Assembly: GCF_024300625.1 (NCBI RefSeq)
Contig: NZ_CP101322.1
Location: 2,803,992 to 2,867,991, forward strand
Source: Halovivax gelatinilyticus
Lineage (GTDB): Archaea > Halobacteriota > Halobacteria > Halobacteriales > Natrialbaceae
Direction of reading: 5' to 3'
DNA: 64,000 nucleotides
In this document: positions 16,823-28,458 of the stretch, in pieces
Numbering within the stretch: the stretch's first letter is position 1
Layout of the letters: every line of letters starts with the position of its first letter
The notes under the pieces: generated by a model
The model's input: only the letters and a program-made list of their open reading frames with translations
Database searches by the model: none
What the model was told of the DNA's origin: nothing
Program-made: the position numbers and the translations under genes

Positions 16823-17797
16823 ATGAGCGACGACGGGCCCAAACAGGTCGATTCACCGGACTATCACAGCGTGAATCACACCGCGGCCCAGACCTGCGGG
16901 TGGACGGCGAACGCCCTTCGCGGCGAGGGAAAGTGCTATAAGAACATCTTCTACGGCATCGAATCGCACCGCTGTATCCAGATGACGCCGGTCGTCCGGT
17001 GTAACGAGCGATGTATCTTCTGCTGGCGTGATCACCGCGGTCACGCCTACGAGCTAGACGACGTCGAGTGGGACGACCCCGAAGCCGTCGTCGACGCGTC
17101 GCTGGAACTGCAGACGAAGCTCCTCTCGGGATTCGGCGGAAACGACGAGGTCCCACGCGACGTCTTCGAGGAGGCGATGGAACCGCGCCACGTCGCCATC
17201 TCGCTCGACGGCGAACCGAGCCTCTACCCGTACCTCCCGGAACTCATCGAGGCCTTCCACGACCGCGATATTACGACGTTTCTCGTTTCGAACGGGACCC
17301 GCCCTTCCGTCCTGCGAGAGTGCGATCCGACCCAGCTCTACGTCAGCGTGGACGCCCCAGAGCGCCACACGTTCGACCAGGTCGTCCGCGCGATGGAAGA
17401 CGACGCCTGGGAGACCTTACTCGAGACCCTGGACGTACTCGCCGAGAAGGACGAGACGCGAACCGTCCTTCGGACCACGCTCTTGCGCGGCGAGAACATG
17501 CACAGCCCCGACTGGTACGCCGGGCTCTTCCAGCGAGCCGACCCGGATTACGTCGAACTCAAAGCGTACATGCACGTCGGACACTCCCGGGGGCGACTCG
17601 ATCGCGATACGATGCCCGACCACGACGAGGTCGTCGCGTTCGCCGAGGCCGTGGCCGACCACATGCCCAATCATCCCGTCGTGAAGGAGGTCCCCGCCTC
17701 TCGCGTGGCGTTACTCTCACGCACCGAGGACACCTGGATACCGAAGCTGAAGAAAGAGAGCGAGTTCTGGGCGCGCGATCCCGTCGCCGGCGACTGA
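16823..17797 (+). CDS. taw1: 4-demethylwyosine synthase (Taw1/TYW1)
   Basis: This radical-SAM enzyme condenses pyruvate carbons onto N1-methylguanosine-37 of tRNA-Phe, the first committed step to wyosine bases. The 324-residue protein has the radical-SAM triad CNERCIFC (Cys60, Cys64, Cys67). Three further Cys at 25, 38 and 51 match the spacing of the second iron-sulfur cluster known in the Methanocaldococcus enzyme. 'HVAISLDGEPSLYPYL' is the SAM/substrate strand. It is a single-copy housekeeping gene in archaea. Confidence 0.95.
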   Translation: MSDDGPKQVDSPDYHSVNHTAAQTCGWTANALRGEGKCYKNIFYGIESHRCIQMTPVVRCNERCIFCWRDHRGHAYELDDVEWDDPEAVVDASLELQTKLLSGFGGNDEVPRDVFEEAMEPRHVAISLDGEPSLYPYLPELIEAFHDRDITTFLVSNGTRPSVLRECDPTQLYVSVDAPERHTFDQVVRAMEDDAWETLLETLDVLAEKDETRTVLRTTLLRGENMHSPDWYAGLFQRADPDYVELKAYMHVGHSRGRLDRDTMPDHDEVVAFAEAVADHMPNHPVVKEVPASRVALLSRTEDTWIPKLKKESEFWARDPVAGD

Positions 17798-17866
17798 GTC
17801 GCTCGGCTACGCCTGTTCGGTTCCTGAAACCGCCACAGGTCCGATCGTTCTCGTTCTGACGTGGAT

Positions 17867-18274
17867 CTACGGTTCGGGCGGCGCCTGTACGCAAAACCCG
17901 TTCCCCTCGGGATCGCGCATGACGGTCCAGGTCTCCGAGACGGGTCCGATCTCGCGCGTCTTCGTCTCGACTTCCGAAGCGCCGAGGTCGACGAGCCGCT
18001 CGACCGTCTCTTCACGATCGTCGGCGTCCAGATCGAGGTGGATGGGAATCGACTCGGTTGGCGACTTCGCTTTCTTCTGGAAATACAATCGCGGGCCATC
18101 GCCGGTCGGATCGACGATCGCGGCCGCGGCGTTCGGATCCCCGCCGGACGCCTCCCAGGCCTCTCGCAGTTCGTCCGGCCATTCCTCCCGTTCGTACCCG
18201 AGGGCACTCGCCCAGAAGGACGCGAGTCCGTCCGGGTCGTCGCACGCGAACGTGACGTTTCCGATCGACACCAT
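17867..18274 (-). CDS. VOC family (glyoxalase/bleomycin-resistance fold) protein
   Basis: A 135-residue protein made of two beta-alpha-beta-beta-beta units. The opening is 'VTFACDDPDGLASFWASALGY', the middle has 'IHLDLDADDREETVERLVDLGA', and the end carries 'WTVMRDPEGNGFCVQ'. His (IHLDL) and Glu/Asp-rich end strands could bind a metal, but the substrate is unknown. I used ATG 18274, which starts directly on the first strand; the longer frame to 18505 overlaps the promoter of the divergent regulator gene. Confidence 0.85.
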   Translation of the reverse strand: MVSIGNVTFACDDPDGLASFWASALGYEREEWPDELREAWEASGGDPNAAAAIVDPTGDGPRLYFQKKAKSPTESIPIHLDLDADDREETVERLVDLGASEVETKTREIGPVSETWTVMRDPEGNGFCVQAPPEP

Positions 18275-18503
18275 ACGCTCCCTTCTCGACGCGGTCACAA
18301 GAACACTCTCTGAACGTCGTTTCAGATAGAACGCTGATAGGCGTTCTTCAAACGCGTCGCAGTCCCTCGGAGCCGGACAATCCAAAGCGACGCGGTAGGG
18401 AGGCGGTCGCCTCACGACGTCGGTAGCGTACTCCCACCCGATCGTCGGACCGAATCGTCGAGATACGGCGAACGCTCTTGATGGGTCGCTGCGTAGGATT
18501 GCC

Positions 18504-19367
18504 ATGGGTGAGTCAGAGTCGACGCGTCGGTTGACTCACGAATCGTTCGCCGCCGTCGGAAACGAGTTACGAATGGATATCCTGCGGACGCTCTGGTTCC
18601 ACGGTCCGCTCTCGTTTAGCGACCTGTACGACCGGGTGGATGTAGACGACAGCGGTCAATTCACCTATCACCTCTCGACGCTACGCGACCAGTTCGTCCG
18701 GAAATCAGACGATGAATACAGCGTGACGGTCGTCGGTTCGCAGCTCGTCATGACCGTCCTCGCGGCGGTCGAGACGGACGATTCGGAGAAATCGCCATAC
18801 GACCTGGATGCGGCTTGTCACGGTTGCGAATCGAATCTTCAGGCCGTCGATGGCAGTGGGTGGCTCGAGATCGACTGCCCATCGTGTGAGAAACTGTATG
18901 CGAGTTACCCGGTTCCTCCCGCCGGATCGAACGAGTGGTCGTCCGCCGAGCGGTTGTGGGTATTCGACCAGCGAATTCGGCGCACGAACGCGCTCGTCCA
19001 TCGCGGCATCTGTCCGAACTGCTCGTGTCGCATGGATCGGACGATCGTTCACGACGCGGAACCGCCGCCCGGGCTCCCGTTCGTGTTCGAACACCGGTGT
19101 GGCCACTGCCGGCTGGAGAGCTTCACCCTCCCCGGAACTGGACTACTAGAGCACCCGGCAATGGTGGCGTTCTATCACGACCGCGACGAGGATCTCTTCT
19201 ATATTCCTCAGTGGGAGATCCCGTGGCTGTACGACGGTCGCGTCGTCGACGTCGTCTCCGAGGATCCCTTCACGTACGCCATCGAGGTCCACGTCGAGGA
19301 CGATCAGTTTCGGGCGACGCTCGACGAGGAGGGGTGCGTCTGTCGCGTGGACGTCGTCGTAGCCTAA
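18504..19367 (+). CDS. ArsR-type winged-helix regulator with C-terminal zinc-ribbon region
   Basis: Residues 10-80 form a winged helix (FAAVGNELRMDILRTLWF, then SGQFTYHLSTLRDQFV), as in ArsR/HTH_20 regulators of haloarchaea. The C-terminal 200 residues contain paired Cys motifs: ACHGCESN with DCPSCEKL, and GICPNCSC with HRCGHC. These suggest two zinc ribbons in a ligand- or metal-sensing domain. I recall a haloarchaeal family with this layout but not its regulon. Target genes cannot be inferred; the divergent VOC gene is the nearest candidate. Confidence 0.8.
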   Translation: MGESESTRRLTHESFAAVGNELRMDILRTLWFHGPLSFSDLYDRVDVDDSGQFTYHLSTLRDQFVRKSDDEYSVTVVGSQLVMTVLAAVETDDSEKSPYDLDAACHGCESNLQAVDGSGWLEIDCPSCEKLYASYPVPPAGSNEWSSAERLWVFDQRIRRTNALVHRGICPNCSCRMDRTIVHDAEPPPGLPFVFEHRCGHCRLESFTLPGTGLLEHPAMVAFYHDRDEDLFYIPQWEIPWLYDGRVVDVVSEDPFTYAIEVHVEDDQFRATLDEEGCVCRVDVVVA

Positions 19368-19433
19368 CGGACGATCTGCCGAGTTTCGACCAACGCATCA
19401 TCGTCGCCGCTGTCGAATAACCTCGACAGTTCG

Positions 19434-20177
19434 TCACAGATCGATACCGAACTCCTCGGCGAGTACGTCCTCGACGTCGCTTACAGGAAGGGCTCGCTTT
19501 CGCTTCGACCCGTGTTCGGTGATCGTGAGCGACGTACCAGAGAGCGTGCGTCTCCCGTCCGCCGTGGCGAGCGTCGCCAGTCGATCGCCGGCGAAGTGCG
19601 AATCGGGCGAGTTCGCGTGAAAGTCGGCCATCTCTGCAAATTCGGTCGGTAATCGGGGGGTGCGATCGAACCGGTAGCGGATTGCCCACTCGCCGTCCGT
19701 CCGGTGTTCGACGGCGTGGGTGCACTCGTCTCGGTCGTCGGAAACGGCCACGATGCGGTAGGTTCCCGACACGTCTCGGCGCCACGATCCGTCTAGCGGG
19801 AGCGGCGTTCGAGCGAAATCACCGAACCCGACGTCGATCAGCCGGTCGTCGACGAGCAGCGCGAGGTGGTCGTATTCGGGGCCGTACGTTCCGTCGTCGC
19901 GGCGCGGGCGAGCGGAGAGATGATCGACATCATAGCCGAGTTCGGATAGCAACCAGGCGTACGCCGTGTTGAGATCGTAACAGAGGCCGCCACCGCCCGA
20001 GATGACCCGCTCGACGGCCGTTTCGGGGTCGAGCGTCGTCCCGATTTCGGCGTCGACGTAGACGTTCGTGAACGGGACGGTACGGAGGTGGCGGCGCTGG
20101 AGCGTCTCGAGTGAGTTGTCCGACCCCGAACCGTCGGGCGCTATCCCGATTCGATCCAGATAATCCGCCGCGTTCAT
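19434..20177 (-). CDS. Arylamine N-acetyltransferase
   Basis: A 247-residue NAT enzyme that transfers acetyl (or another acyl) groups from CoA to amines via a Cys-His-Asp triad. The triad is visible: Cys66 in GGGLCYDLN, His104 in YDHLALLV and Asp115 in DVGFGD. 'RRHLRTVPFTNVYV' near the N-terminus is the family's first signature. The start at 20177 gives a normal N-terminus (MNAADYLDRIGI). Physiological substrate unknown. The gene is convergent with the ArsR-type regulator. Confidence 0.93.
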   Translation of the reverse strand: MNAADYLDRIGIAPDGSGSDNSLETLQRRHLRTVPFTNVYVDAEIGTTLDPETAVERVISGGGGLCYDLNTAYAWLLSELGYDVDHLSARPRRDDGTYGPEYDHLALLVDDRLIDVGFGDFARTPLPLDGSWRRDVSGTYRIVAVSDDRDECTHAVEHRTDGEWAIRYRFDRTPRLPTEFAEMADFHANSPDSHFAGDRLATLATADGRRTLSGTSLTITEHGSKRKRALPVSDVEDVLAEEFGIDL

Positions 20178-20406
20178 GGCCGAATAGATTCGTCCGCTGG
20201 ATGAAAGCGCCACTGATTCCGATTCGGGGTGCTCGACTCACGGCCAGTATCGGTCGAACGAGACCGTCTCGACTCCCGAACGGTGAAAGTGACCTGAGCG
20301 GCGCGCGTTCCCACGAATTCGGGCGGTAGGCGTGGGGGGTATTTCACTTCCAGAACGCGCTAGCCACACCGCTATCGTGCCAGCGCGCGTTATCGGATAG
20401 TAAGTA

Positions 20407-21461
20407 ATGACTCCCAGTACGACACGCGAGACGGCGCCACCAGCAACCGAACAGGCGAACTCCAATGAGACCGACACCCGACCGCCGGCGGTGGAGGTGT
20501 GCGGGCTCGGGAAGACATTCGGCGAGACGCGGGCCGTCGACGGAATCGATCTAACCGTCCCCAGGGGCGGAATATTCGGACTGCTGGGGCCGAACGGCGC
20601 CGGGAAGACGACGGCTATTCGCATGCTCGCGACGTTACTCGCGCCGGACGCCGGGACGGCCCGGGTCCTCGGCTACGACGTCTCAGAGGACCCGGCGAAA
20701 TCAGGCGTCGAGTCAGCCTGACGGGCCAGTTCGCGTCCGTCGACGAGGACCTCACCGGACGAGAGAACCTCGTCCTGCTGGCCAGACTGGAGGGGTATTC
20801 CCGACGCGGCGCCAGGAACCGTGCGACGGAACTTCTCGACGCGTTCGGCCTGACCGAGGCGGCGAGAAAGCAGGTGAGCGCGTACTCCGGCGGTATGCGC
20901 CGACGACTCGATATCGCGGCGAGCATCGTCGTCACGCCCGAACTACTATTTCTCGACGAACCGACGACCGGGCTCGACCCGCGCAACCGGAACCAGGTCT
21001 GGGAGATCATCCGTGCGCTCGTCGACGACGGGACCACCGTCGTGCTGACGACGCAGTATCTGGAGGAAGCCGATCAGCTAGCCGATCGGATCGCCGTCAT
21101 CGACGACGGCGAGATCATCGCCGAAGGGACGCCCGGCGACCTCAAAGCCGCGGTCGGCTCTGGCGTCCTCACGATCGCCGTCACCGACCCGGCCCAGCGC
21201 GATCGGGCCATCGAACGTCTTTCAGAGCGCGTCGACGATCTCGTCGCAGCGGGTTCGGATCCGCGAACGCTGACCGCCCGGGTGACGGAGCCGGCGATCG
21301 CCCTCGATGCGTTCGCCGCGCTCTCCGAGGCGTCGATCGACGTGACCGAGTTCTCGCTCGGTCAGCCAAGCCTCGATGAGGTGTTCCTGGCGCTCACCGA
21401 CAGACCGACGGCGCAATCGTGTCGCGGTGTGGACCTACCGGACGGCGGTGAGTCACGATGA
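20407..21461 (+). pseudogene. ABC-2 exporter ATP-binding protein, interrupted by a one-base frameshift
   Basis: The first frame (20407-20721) encodes the Walker A region ([12 protein letters not shown]) and ends prematurely with ...[11 protein letters not shown]. The next frame resumes the family sequence at once ([19 protein letters not shown]) and carries the Q-loop, signature YSGGMRRR and Walker [11 protein letters not shown] through to 21461. Adding one base between 20697 and 20698 restores a continuous 351-residue DrrA-like ATPase ([11 protein letters not shown]). All catalytic motifs are otherwise intact, so this is either a recent mutation or a sequencing error. The last codons overlap the permease start by 4 bp (ATGA). 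Confidence 0.85.
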
Positions 21462-22294
21462 GCGACGATCCGGCCGTCGAGGACCCCGATCTCGAACGCG
21501 TCCGAGCGGCCGTCGCGACGGGCGAGCGACCGGAGCCCCCGAACCCGGTCTCGGCGTCGCTCACGTTCGGCTGGCGAGCCCTGCTCAAGATCAAGCACGT
21601 CCCCGAACAGCTCTTCGACGTCACCGCCTTTCCCGTCATGTTCTTGCTGTTGTTCACCTACCTGTTCGGCGGCGCCCTCGCGGGCTCGACGAGCGAGTAC
21701 CTTCAGGAGCTCCTGCCCGGCATCCTCGCGATGACGGTCGTCTTCATCTCCATCTACACGGGTGTGACGATCAACGACGACATCGACGAGGGCGTCTTCG
21801 ACCGATTTCGAACGGCGCCGATCTGGCAACCGTCGGTGATCGTCGGCGCCTTACTGGGCGACGCCGTCCGCTACACGATCGCCGCGACCCTCGTCATCGG
21901 GCTGGGTCTCGTCCTCGGCTTTCGTCCGGACGGCGGCGCCATCGGCGTCCTGTCCGCGGTAGCGCTCTTGCTGGTCTTCGCGTTCGGTCTCTCGTGGATC
22001 TGGACCGCACTCGGGTTCGTCATGCGCTCGCCGGAATCGCTCATGGGCGCGAGCATGCTGGTGCTCTTCCCGCTGACGTTCGTCAGCAACGTCTTCGTCG
22101 ATCCGGCGACGATGCCCGGCTGGCTCGAGGCGTTCGTCGACGTCAACCCCTTTAGCCACCTCGTCGACGCGATGCGCGGGCTGATGCACGGGACGGCGTC
22201 GGCGGGCGAGGTGGGACTCGTCCTCGCGATGGCCGCCGGACTGGTCGCCGTCTTCGGCCCGGTGACGATGTATCTTTTCGCCAGGCAGGGGTAA
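21458..22294 (+). CDS. ABC-2 type transporter permease (DrrB-like)
   Basis: A 278-residue membrane protein with about six hydrophobic helices and the ABC-2 signature region '[23 protein letters not shown]' with '[13 protein letters not shown]', typical of daunorubicin-resistance-type exporters. It overlaps the ATPase gene by 4 bp, so the two are translationally coupled and form one exporter. If the ATPase frameshift is real, this permease lacks its energy partner. Substrate unknown; in haloarchaea such pairs are numerous. Confidence 0.92.
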   Translation: MSDDPAVEDPDLERVRAAVATGERPEPPNPVSASLTFGWRALLKIKHVPEQLFDVTAFPVMFLLLFTYLFGGALAGSTSEYLQELLPGILAMTVVFISIYTGVTINDDIDEGVFDRFRTAPIWQPSVIVGALLGDAVRYTIAATLVIGLGLVLGFRPDGGAIGVLSAVALLLVFAFGLSWIWTALGFVMRSPESLMGASMLVLFPLTFVSNVFVDPATMPGWLEAFVDVNPFSHLVDAMRGLMHGTASAGEVGLVLAMAAGLVAVFGPVTMYLFARQG

Positions 22295-22355
22295 GATCGT
22301 CGTACCCAGAAACGATTGCTCTTTGAACGTTGGATCGAGATCGGTCGGAATCTCG

Positions 22356-22574
22356 CTACGGCGTTCGGCTGTCGTATCGGTTCTCAATGACGTACGAGGC
22401 CAGCGTAACGACCAGCCAACCGACCAAAAGTATGGGTATGACTCGGTAGGAGACGCGAATGAACGTGTCAAGGAGTAACGGTCCACGTCGTATCCCAGAT
22501 TCAAGTACGATCAGCGTCAATAAGAACGCGATATATCCAAGAAACCAGTCGCCGACGTCCATCTGCATCTCCAT
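22356..22574 (-). CDS. Small two-helix membrane protein, unknown
   Basis: A 72-residue ORF with two hydrophobic segments (FLGYIAFLLTLIVL and IPILLVGWLVVTLASYVI) separated by a basic loop. Its upstream region is A/T-rich with TTTTATATG about 30 bp before the start and a perfect palindrome just beyond it. The N-terminus has three possible Met starts (22574, 22568, 22562). I do not recognise a family. Confidence 0.5.
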   Translation of the reverse strand: MEMQMDVGDWFLGYIAFLLTLIVLESGIRRGPLLLDTFIRVSYRVIPILLVGWLVVTLASYVIENRYDSRTP

Positions 22575-22618
22575 GCGGAAAAATTCTAATATTCAGCATA
22601 TAAAATAATGGGTTGAAA

Positions 22619-22639
22619 CACAGATTGACTGAATCTGTG
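22619..22639. promoter_or_regulatory. Perfect 8-bp inverted repeat upstream of the small membrane gene
   Basis: CACAGATT (22619-22626), a 5-nt spacer and AATCTGTG (22632-22639) form a perfect palindrome about 45-65 bp before the small membrane gene, just upstream of its TATA-like box. It could be a regulator site or a hairpin; there is no evidence which. Confidence 0.35.
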
Positions 22640-22822
22640 AAACCGGAGTTGCGCCGCCTTTCAAGGCTCGTTTCCCCGTCGATTTCCGAACTGCAAATTG
22701 CTGGCAGATAGACCCGAACGTCAACTATCGACAGTAGCAGTCAATCCGCCCAAAATCACCTCGCCCCGATTCACCCTGCGGAACGCCCGCGAGAGGAACC
22801 GATCGTTCGCTCGCAGACGCGA

Positions 22823-24997
<2,175 letters not shown>

Positions 24998-25253
24998 CTA
25001 ATTCGGAAACCAAGTCTTCGCTCTGACAGAAGAATTTTTGTGATTGTGTGAAACTGGGTCGACGAGTGTCTCCGTTTCCTACTGTGGACGAGTGTTGCGC
25101 TGTCTCTACCGTGGGACGCTCGTTCCCACGAGTATTCGCAAACTATCGAATCCACCGACGGCGATCGACGCTCGATCCACCGGCCAGCGCTCTCCTGATC
25201 GATTCGAGGCGAGATTGCGAAACCATTACCCTCGTCGACACCAAGACAGCGAC

Positions 25254-26573
25254 ATGTTCGATCCGGTTCCGATCGGCGAGTACGCGCTCGAACACGCCGC
25301 CTTCCTCGTACTCGTGATCGGCTCGTCGATCTTCTTCAGCGCGCTCGCCGCCCTCAACGTTCGTCACGGTCGCGAGACGCTCGAACGAGAGCGCGAGTGG
25401 GTGTCAGACCAGTTCGGCGTCGACGATCCCGATCGCGTAAGCGCCTACCACCGAATCAAGACGCGACTCGGCCAGGTCCAATCGTGGTTCGTCCTCTCGG
25501 TCGTACTCCTCGCGCTGTACACGGGCGCGTTCGCCAGCCTCGTCGAGTGGTTCGAGGGTCTCGGCTACGGCTCGGTCGTCACCGGAACGGCCTTCTTCGT
25601 CGTCGTGATGGTGGGGATGCAGGCGCTGTCGCTTCCGTTCGACGTCTACGACACGTTCGTGGTCGAGGAACGCTTCGACTTCAACAATCAGACGCCGGCG
25701 CTGTTCGTCCGCGACCTCCTCGTCGGGCTCGTCCTCTCGGTCGTCATCGTCGCCGGCCTCTCGGTCGCGATCCTGTGGACGATCCACGCCCTGCCGGCGC
25801 TCTGGCCCGCGGCCGCCCTCGCCATCTTCGCCGCATTCTCGCTCTCGATGCTGGTCGTCTACCCGCGCGTTATCGCCCCGCTGTTCAACGACTTCGAACC
25901 AGTCGAAGAGGGAGCGCTTCGCGACGGCGTCGAGCGCGTCTTCGATCGCGCCGGCTTCACCTGCGACGACGTTTACGTAATGGACGCGAGCCGGCGATCC
26001 GGTCACTCGAACGCCTACTTCACTGGCTTCGGTCGAACCAAGCGGGTCGTCCTCTTCGACACGCTGGTCGAGCAGATGGAACTGCGCCAGCTAGAGAGCG
26101 TCCTCGCCCACGAACTCGCCCACTGGAAGCGAGCCCACATCTGGAAGCAGTTCGGGGCGGGGCTCTTGCGGATCGGGCTCGCACTGGTCGCCCTCTGGGT
26201 GCTGATGGAGACCACCTGGCTCTACGCGATGTTCGACCTACCGGCGACCGCCTACGTCGGTCTCGCGGTCGGTGCCCTCTGGATAAGCCCCCTCTTGCAA
26301 CTGTCCAGCCCGATCGAAAACCGCCTCTCGCTCGCCCACGAGCGTGAGGCCGACGCGTTCGCGACCGACGTCATGGGCGACGGCGAACCGCTCGTCGAGG
26401 CGCTCAGCCGACTCACCGGCGAGAACCTCTCGAATCCGTTTCCCCACCCGCTGTACGCGACGTTCCACTACGATCACCCGCCGATTCCCGAACGGATCCG
26501 CTACATTCGGCGGATGGGCGACGACGTCGCGGTGGACGAGCAGTCGAACACCGACGTCGTCGGTTCTGAGTGA
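25254..26573 (+). CDS. M48 zinc metalloprotease (Ste24/CAAX prenyl protease-like)
   Basis: A 439-residue membrane protease. The HExxH zinc site is HELAH (286-290) with the third ligand Glu in 'LAHEREADAFATDV' downstream. Several hydrophobic helices precede and follow it, as in Ste24/HtpX enzymes. 'EERFDFNNQTP' and 'AYFTGFGRTKRVVLFDTL' are Ste24-type signatures. Archaea mostly lack CAAX substrates, so a membrane-protein quality-control role is more likely. The start at 25254 follows the untranslated region; the longer upstream frame contains no family-like sequence. Confidence 0.93.
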   Translation: MFDPVPIGEYALEHAAFLVLVIGSSIFFSALAALNVRHGRETLEREREWVSDQFGVDDPDRVSAYHRIKTRLGQVQSWFVLSVVLLALYTGAFASLVEWFEGLGYGSVVTGTAFFVVVMVGMQALSLPFDVYDTFVVEERFDFNNQTPALFVRDLLVGLVLSVVIVAGLSVAILWTIHALPALWPAAALAIFAAFSLSMLVVYPRVIAPLFNDFEPVEEGALRDGVERVFDRAGFTCDDVYVMDASRRSGHSNAYFTGFGRTKRVVLFDTLVEQMELRQLESVLAHELAHWKRAHIWKQFGAGLLRIGLALVALWVLMETTWLYAMFDLPATAYVGLAVGALWISPLLQLSSPIENRLSLAHEREADAFATDVMGDGEPLVEALSRLTGENLSNPFPHPLYATFHYDHPPIPERIRYIRRMGDDVAVDEQSNTDVVGSE

Positions 26574-26731
26574 ATCGCAGGCGACATTCGTCACTCGGAC
26601 GCGTAACCGAAACCGAACCGTCGCGAGCGGTGACTGTCCGCGTCGGTATGCACTGTGGTTAACCGGGCTCGTCTGCTACAAAATACCATGATTTCGGAAC
26701 GACTCTCGGAGTCGTCCGAGGTGATCGGGAC

Positions 26732-27193
26732 GTGAGCGACGATCGAGCGGACGAGTCCGACGGCGGACGCCGGGGCTTTCACCTCCGGGTCGGGCTGCGC
26801 GCCCTCTCGGATATCCTCGGCGATCTCGTCGAGGTGGAGGCGACTCGCGACCCACCGCCGGAGCCGTCGGTCGAGTGGGACGACGTCGCCGATGACGAGT
26901 TGGATACGGGAACCGGTCGCGAACGGACGAAGAGGCTGCGAACGTCGACTACCGATCGTTGTCTGGTCGACACCCGGTTCGACGGCGGTGCGTTCGTCGT
27001 CCACGCCGACATTCCCGGGGCCGAGGTGGACGACGTCTCGGTCGGTCTCGATCCGCGGGCGGACCAGCTTGTCGTCGGCGTCCACGACGAGGCCGTCGCG
27101 TGGGTCGACCTCCCATGGTCGAAAGCGGAGGCGACCGACGTCTGGTTCAACAACGGCGTTCTGGAGGTGCGGCTGCGGCCAACCGACGCCTGA
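26732..27193 (+). CDS. GvpH/Hsp20-like alpha-crystallin-domain protein
   Basis: A 153-residue protein starting at GTG 26732. The C-terminal 80 residues have an alpha-crystallin-like beta sandwich (FVVHADIPGAEVDDVSVGLD, DLPW, then FNNGVLEVRLRP), the pattern of Hsp20 and of gas-vesicle accessory protein GvpH. The N-terminal 'GFHLRVGLRALSDILGDLVEVE' helix also resembles GvpH. No gas-vesicle genes are nearby, so a general small-chaperone role is more likely. An ATG-free start is normal for this clade. Confidence 0.75.
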   Translation: MSDDRADESDGGRRGFHLRVGLRALSDILGDLVEVEATRDPPPEPSVEWDDVADDELDTGTGRERTKRLRTSTTDRCLVDTRFDGGAFVVHADIPGAEVDDVSVGLDPRADQLVVGVHDEAVAWVDLPWSKAEATDVWFNNGVLEVRLRPTDA

Positions 27194-27246
27194 GTCGAGA
27201 CGTCGGCCGAATCAGCCCGCATTGACTCCAAGCGAGCGACGTCTCC

Positions 27247-28410
27247 TCATTCGAGCCCCATGACCGACCGGTATCGAGCACCCGCGTCGTCGTCTTCCTC
27301 GATGGCGGCACCGATGCGCGGCGAGAGCCACTCGCGAGTCGCGCCCACCGCGGAGTCGGTTCCAACCCCGTCCGCGGGCGTCCCGTCGAACTCCGGCGAC
27401 CGCAACTCGGCGGGCAAAAAGCGCTCGTAGACGGGCAACCGCTCTGTGAGCGGGAGTCCCGCATCCTCGGCGATCGCTTCGAGCTCCCGAAGCGCGGGCC
27501 AGGCGTAATCGGGGTTGACGTGGTCGTCGGTCACCGGCGAGACGCCGCCGAGGTCGTCGACGCCGCAGTCGATCAGTTCGCGGACGGGCGCCAGGTTCGG
27601 CGGCGCCTGCACGGACACCTCGTCGGGGAGCGCCACGCGGGCCATCGCGATCACGCGACGCATCGTTTCTACATCGGGCGTCCCGCCGTCCCAGCGCTCG
27701 TTGGTTCGGACGGGCTGGACGATCACCTCCTGGACGTGGCCGTAGCGCTCGTGCAGTTCGGCGATCGCGAGCAGGCTCTCGGCACGATCGTACCAGTCCT
27801 CGCCGATCCCGACGAGGATACCGGTCGTGAACGCGACGTCGAGTTCGCCGGCCGTCCGGATCGTCGCCAGTCGCTGACCCGGCTCTTTACGTCGTGGTCC
27901 CGCGTGGGCGTCCACCTCGGCAGTGGTCTCCAGCATGACGCCCATGCTGGCGTTGACGTCTGCGACCAGTTCCATCTGCTCGGGCGTCTGGTCGCCGGGG
28001 TTGGCGTGCGGGAGCAGGCCCTCCTCCAGGGCGACCTCGCAGGCCGCCCGAAGGTAGTGGTGAACCGAGTCGTATCCCCACGCGTCCAGCGTGTCGTGAA
28101 TCTTCGCGTAGCGATCGTCCGGGTCGTCGCCGAACGTAAATAACGCCTCGGTACAGCCGGCGTCGGCGCCTCGTCGACAGATTTCGCGGACTTCCTCGAG
28201 CGAGAGTAGCGATGCCTGTCCGGGCGGGTCGAAGTACGTACAGTAGGTGCAGGTGTACCGACACGCCGTCGTCAGCGGGATGAAGACGTTTCTCGCGAAC
28301 GTGAGTTCGTCCGGGGCGGAGACGTCCGCCGGGGTGACCGCACACAGCGCGTCGACGTCGGCGTCGTCGACCGTCAGTTCGACGTCGTACGCATCGGCCC
28401 CGGGTATCAT
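27247..28410 (-). CDS. cofG: FO synthase subunit 1 CofG
   Basis: CofG is the radical-SAM partner that, with CofH, builds the deazaflavin ring FO of coenzyme F420. The 387-residue protein has the cluster motif CRYTCTYC (Cys50, Cys54, Cys57) in a conserved N-terminal context (RNVFIPLTTACRYTCTYC). Later family segments include 'FTFGDDPDDRY', 'HANPGDQT' and 'VQPVRTNERWDG'. It lies directly downstream of cofC (about 48 bp) on the same strand, supporting an F420 operon. An in-frame ATG at 28437 would add 9 residues. CofH is not in the window. Confidence 0.95.
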   Translation of the reverse strand: MIPGADAYDVELTVDDADVDALCAVTPADVSAPDELTFARNVFIPLTTACRYTCTYCTYFDPPGQASLLSLEEVREICRRGADAGCTEALFTFGDDPDDRYAKIHDTLDAWGYDSVHHYLRAACEVALEEGLLPHANPGDQTPEQMELVADVNASMGVMLETTAEVDAHAGPRRKEPGQRLATIRTAGELDVAFTTGILVGIGEDWYDRAESLLAIAELHERYGHVQEVIVQPVRTNERWDGGTPDVETMRRVIAMARVALPDEVSVQAPPNLAPVRELIDCGVDDLGGVSPVTDDHVNPDYAWPALRELEAIAEDAGLPLTERLPVYERFLPAELRSPEFDGTPADGVGTDSAVGATREWLSPRIGAAIEEDDDAGARYRSVMGLE

Positions 28411-28458
28411 CGATCGATTGCTTGACTCGCTCGTCACTAAGGGGTATCGTTCCCGGGT

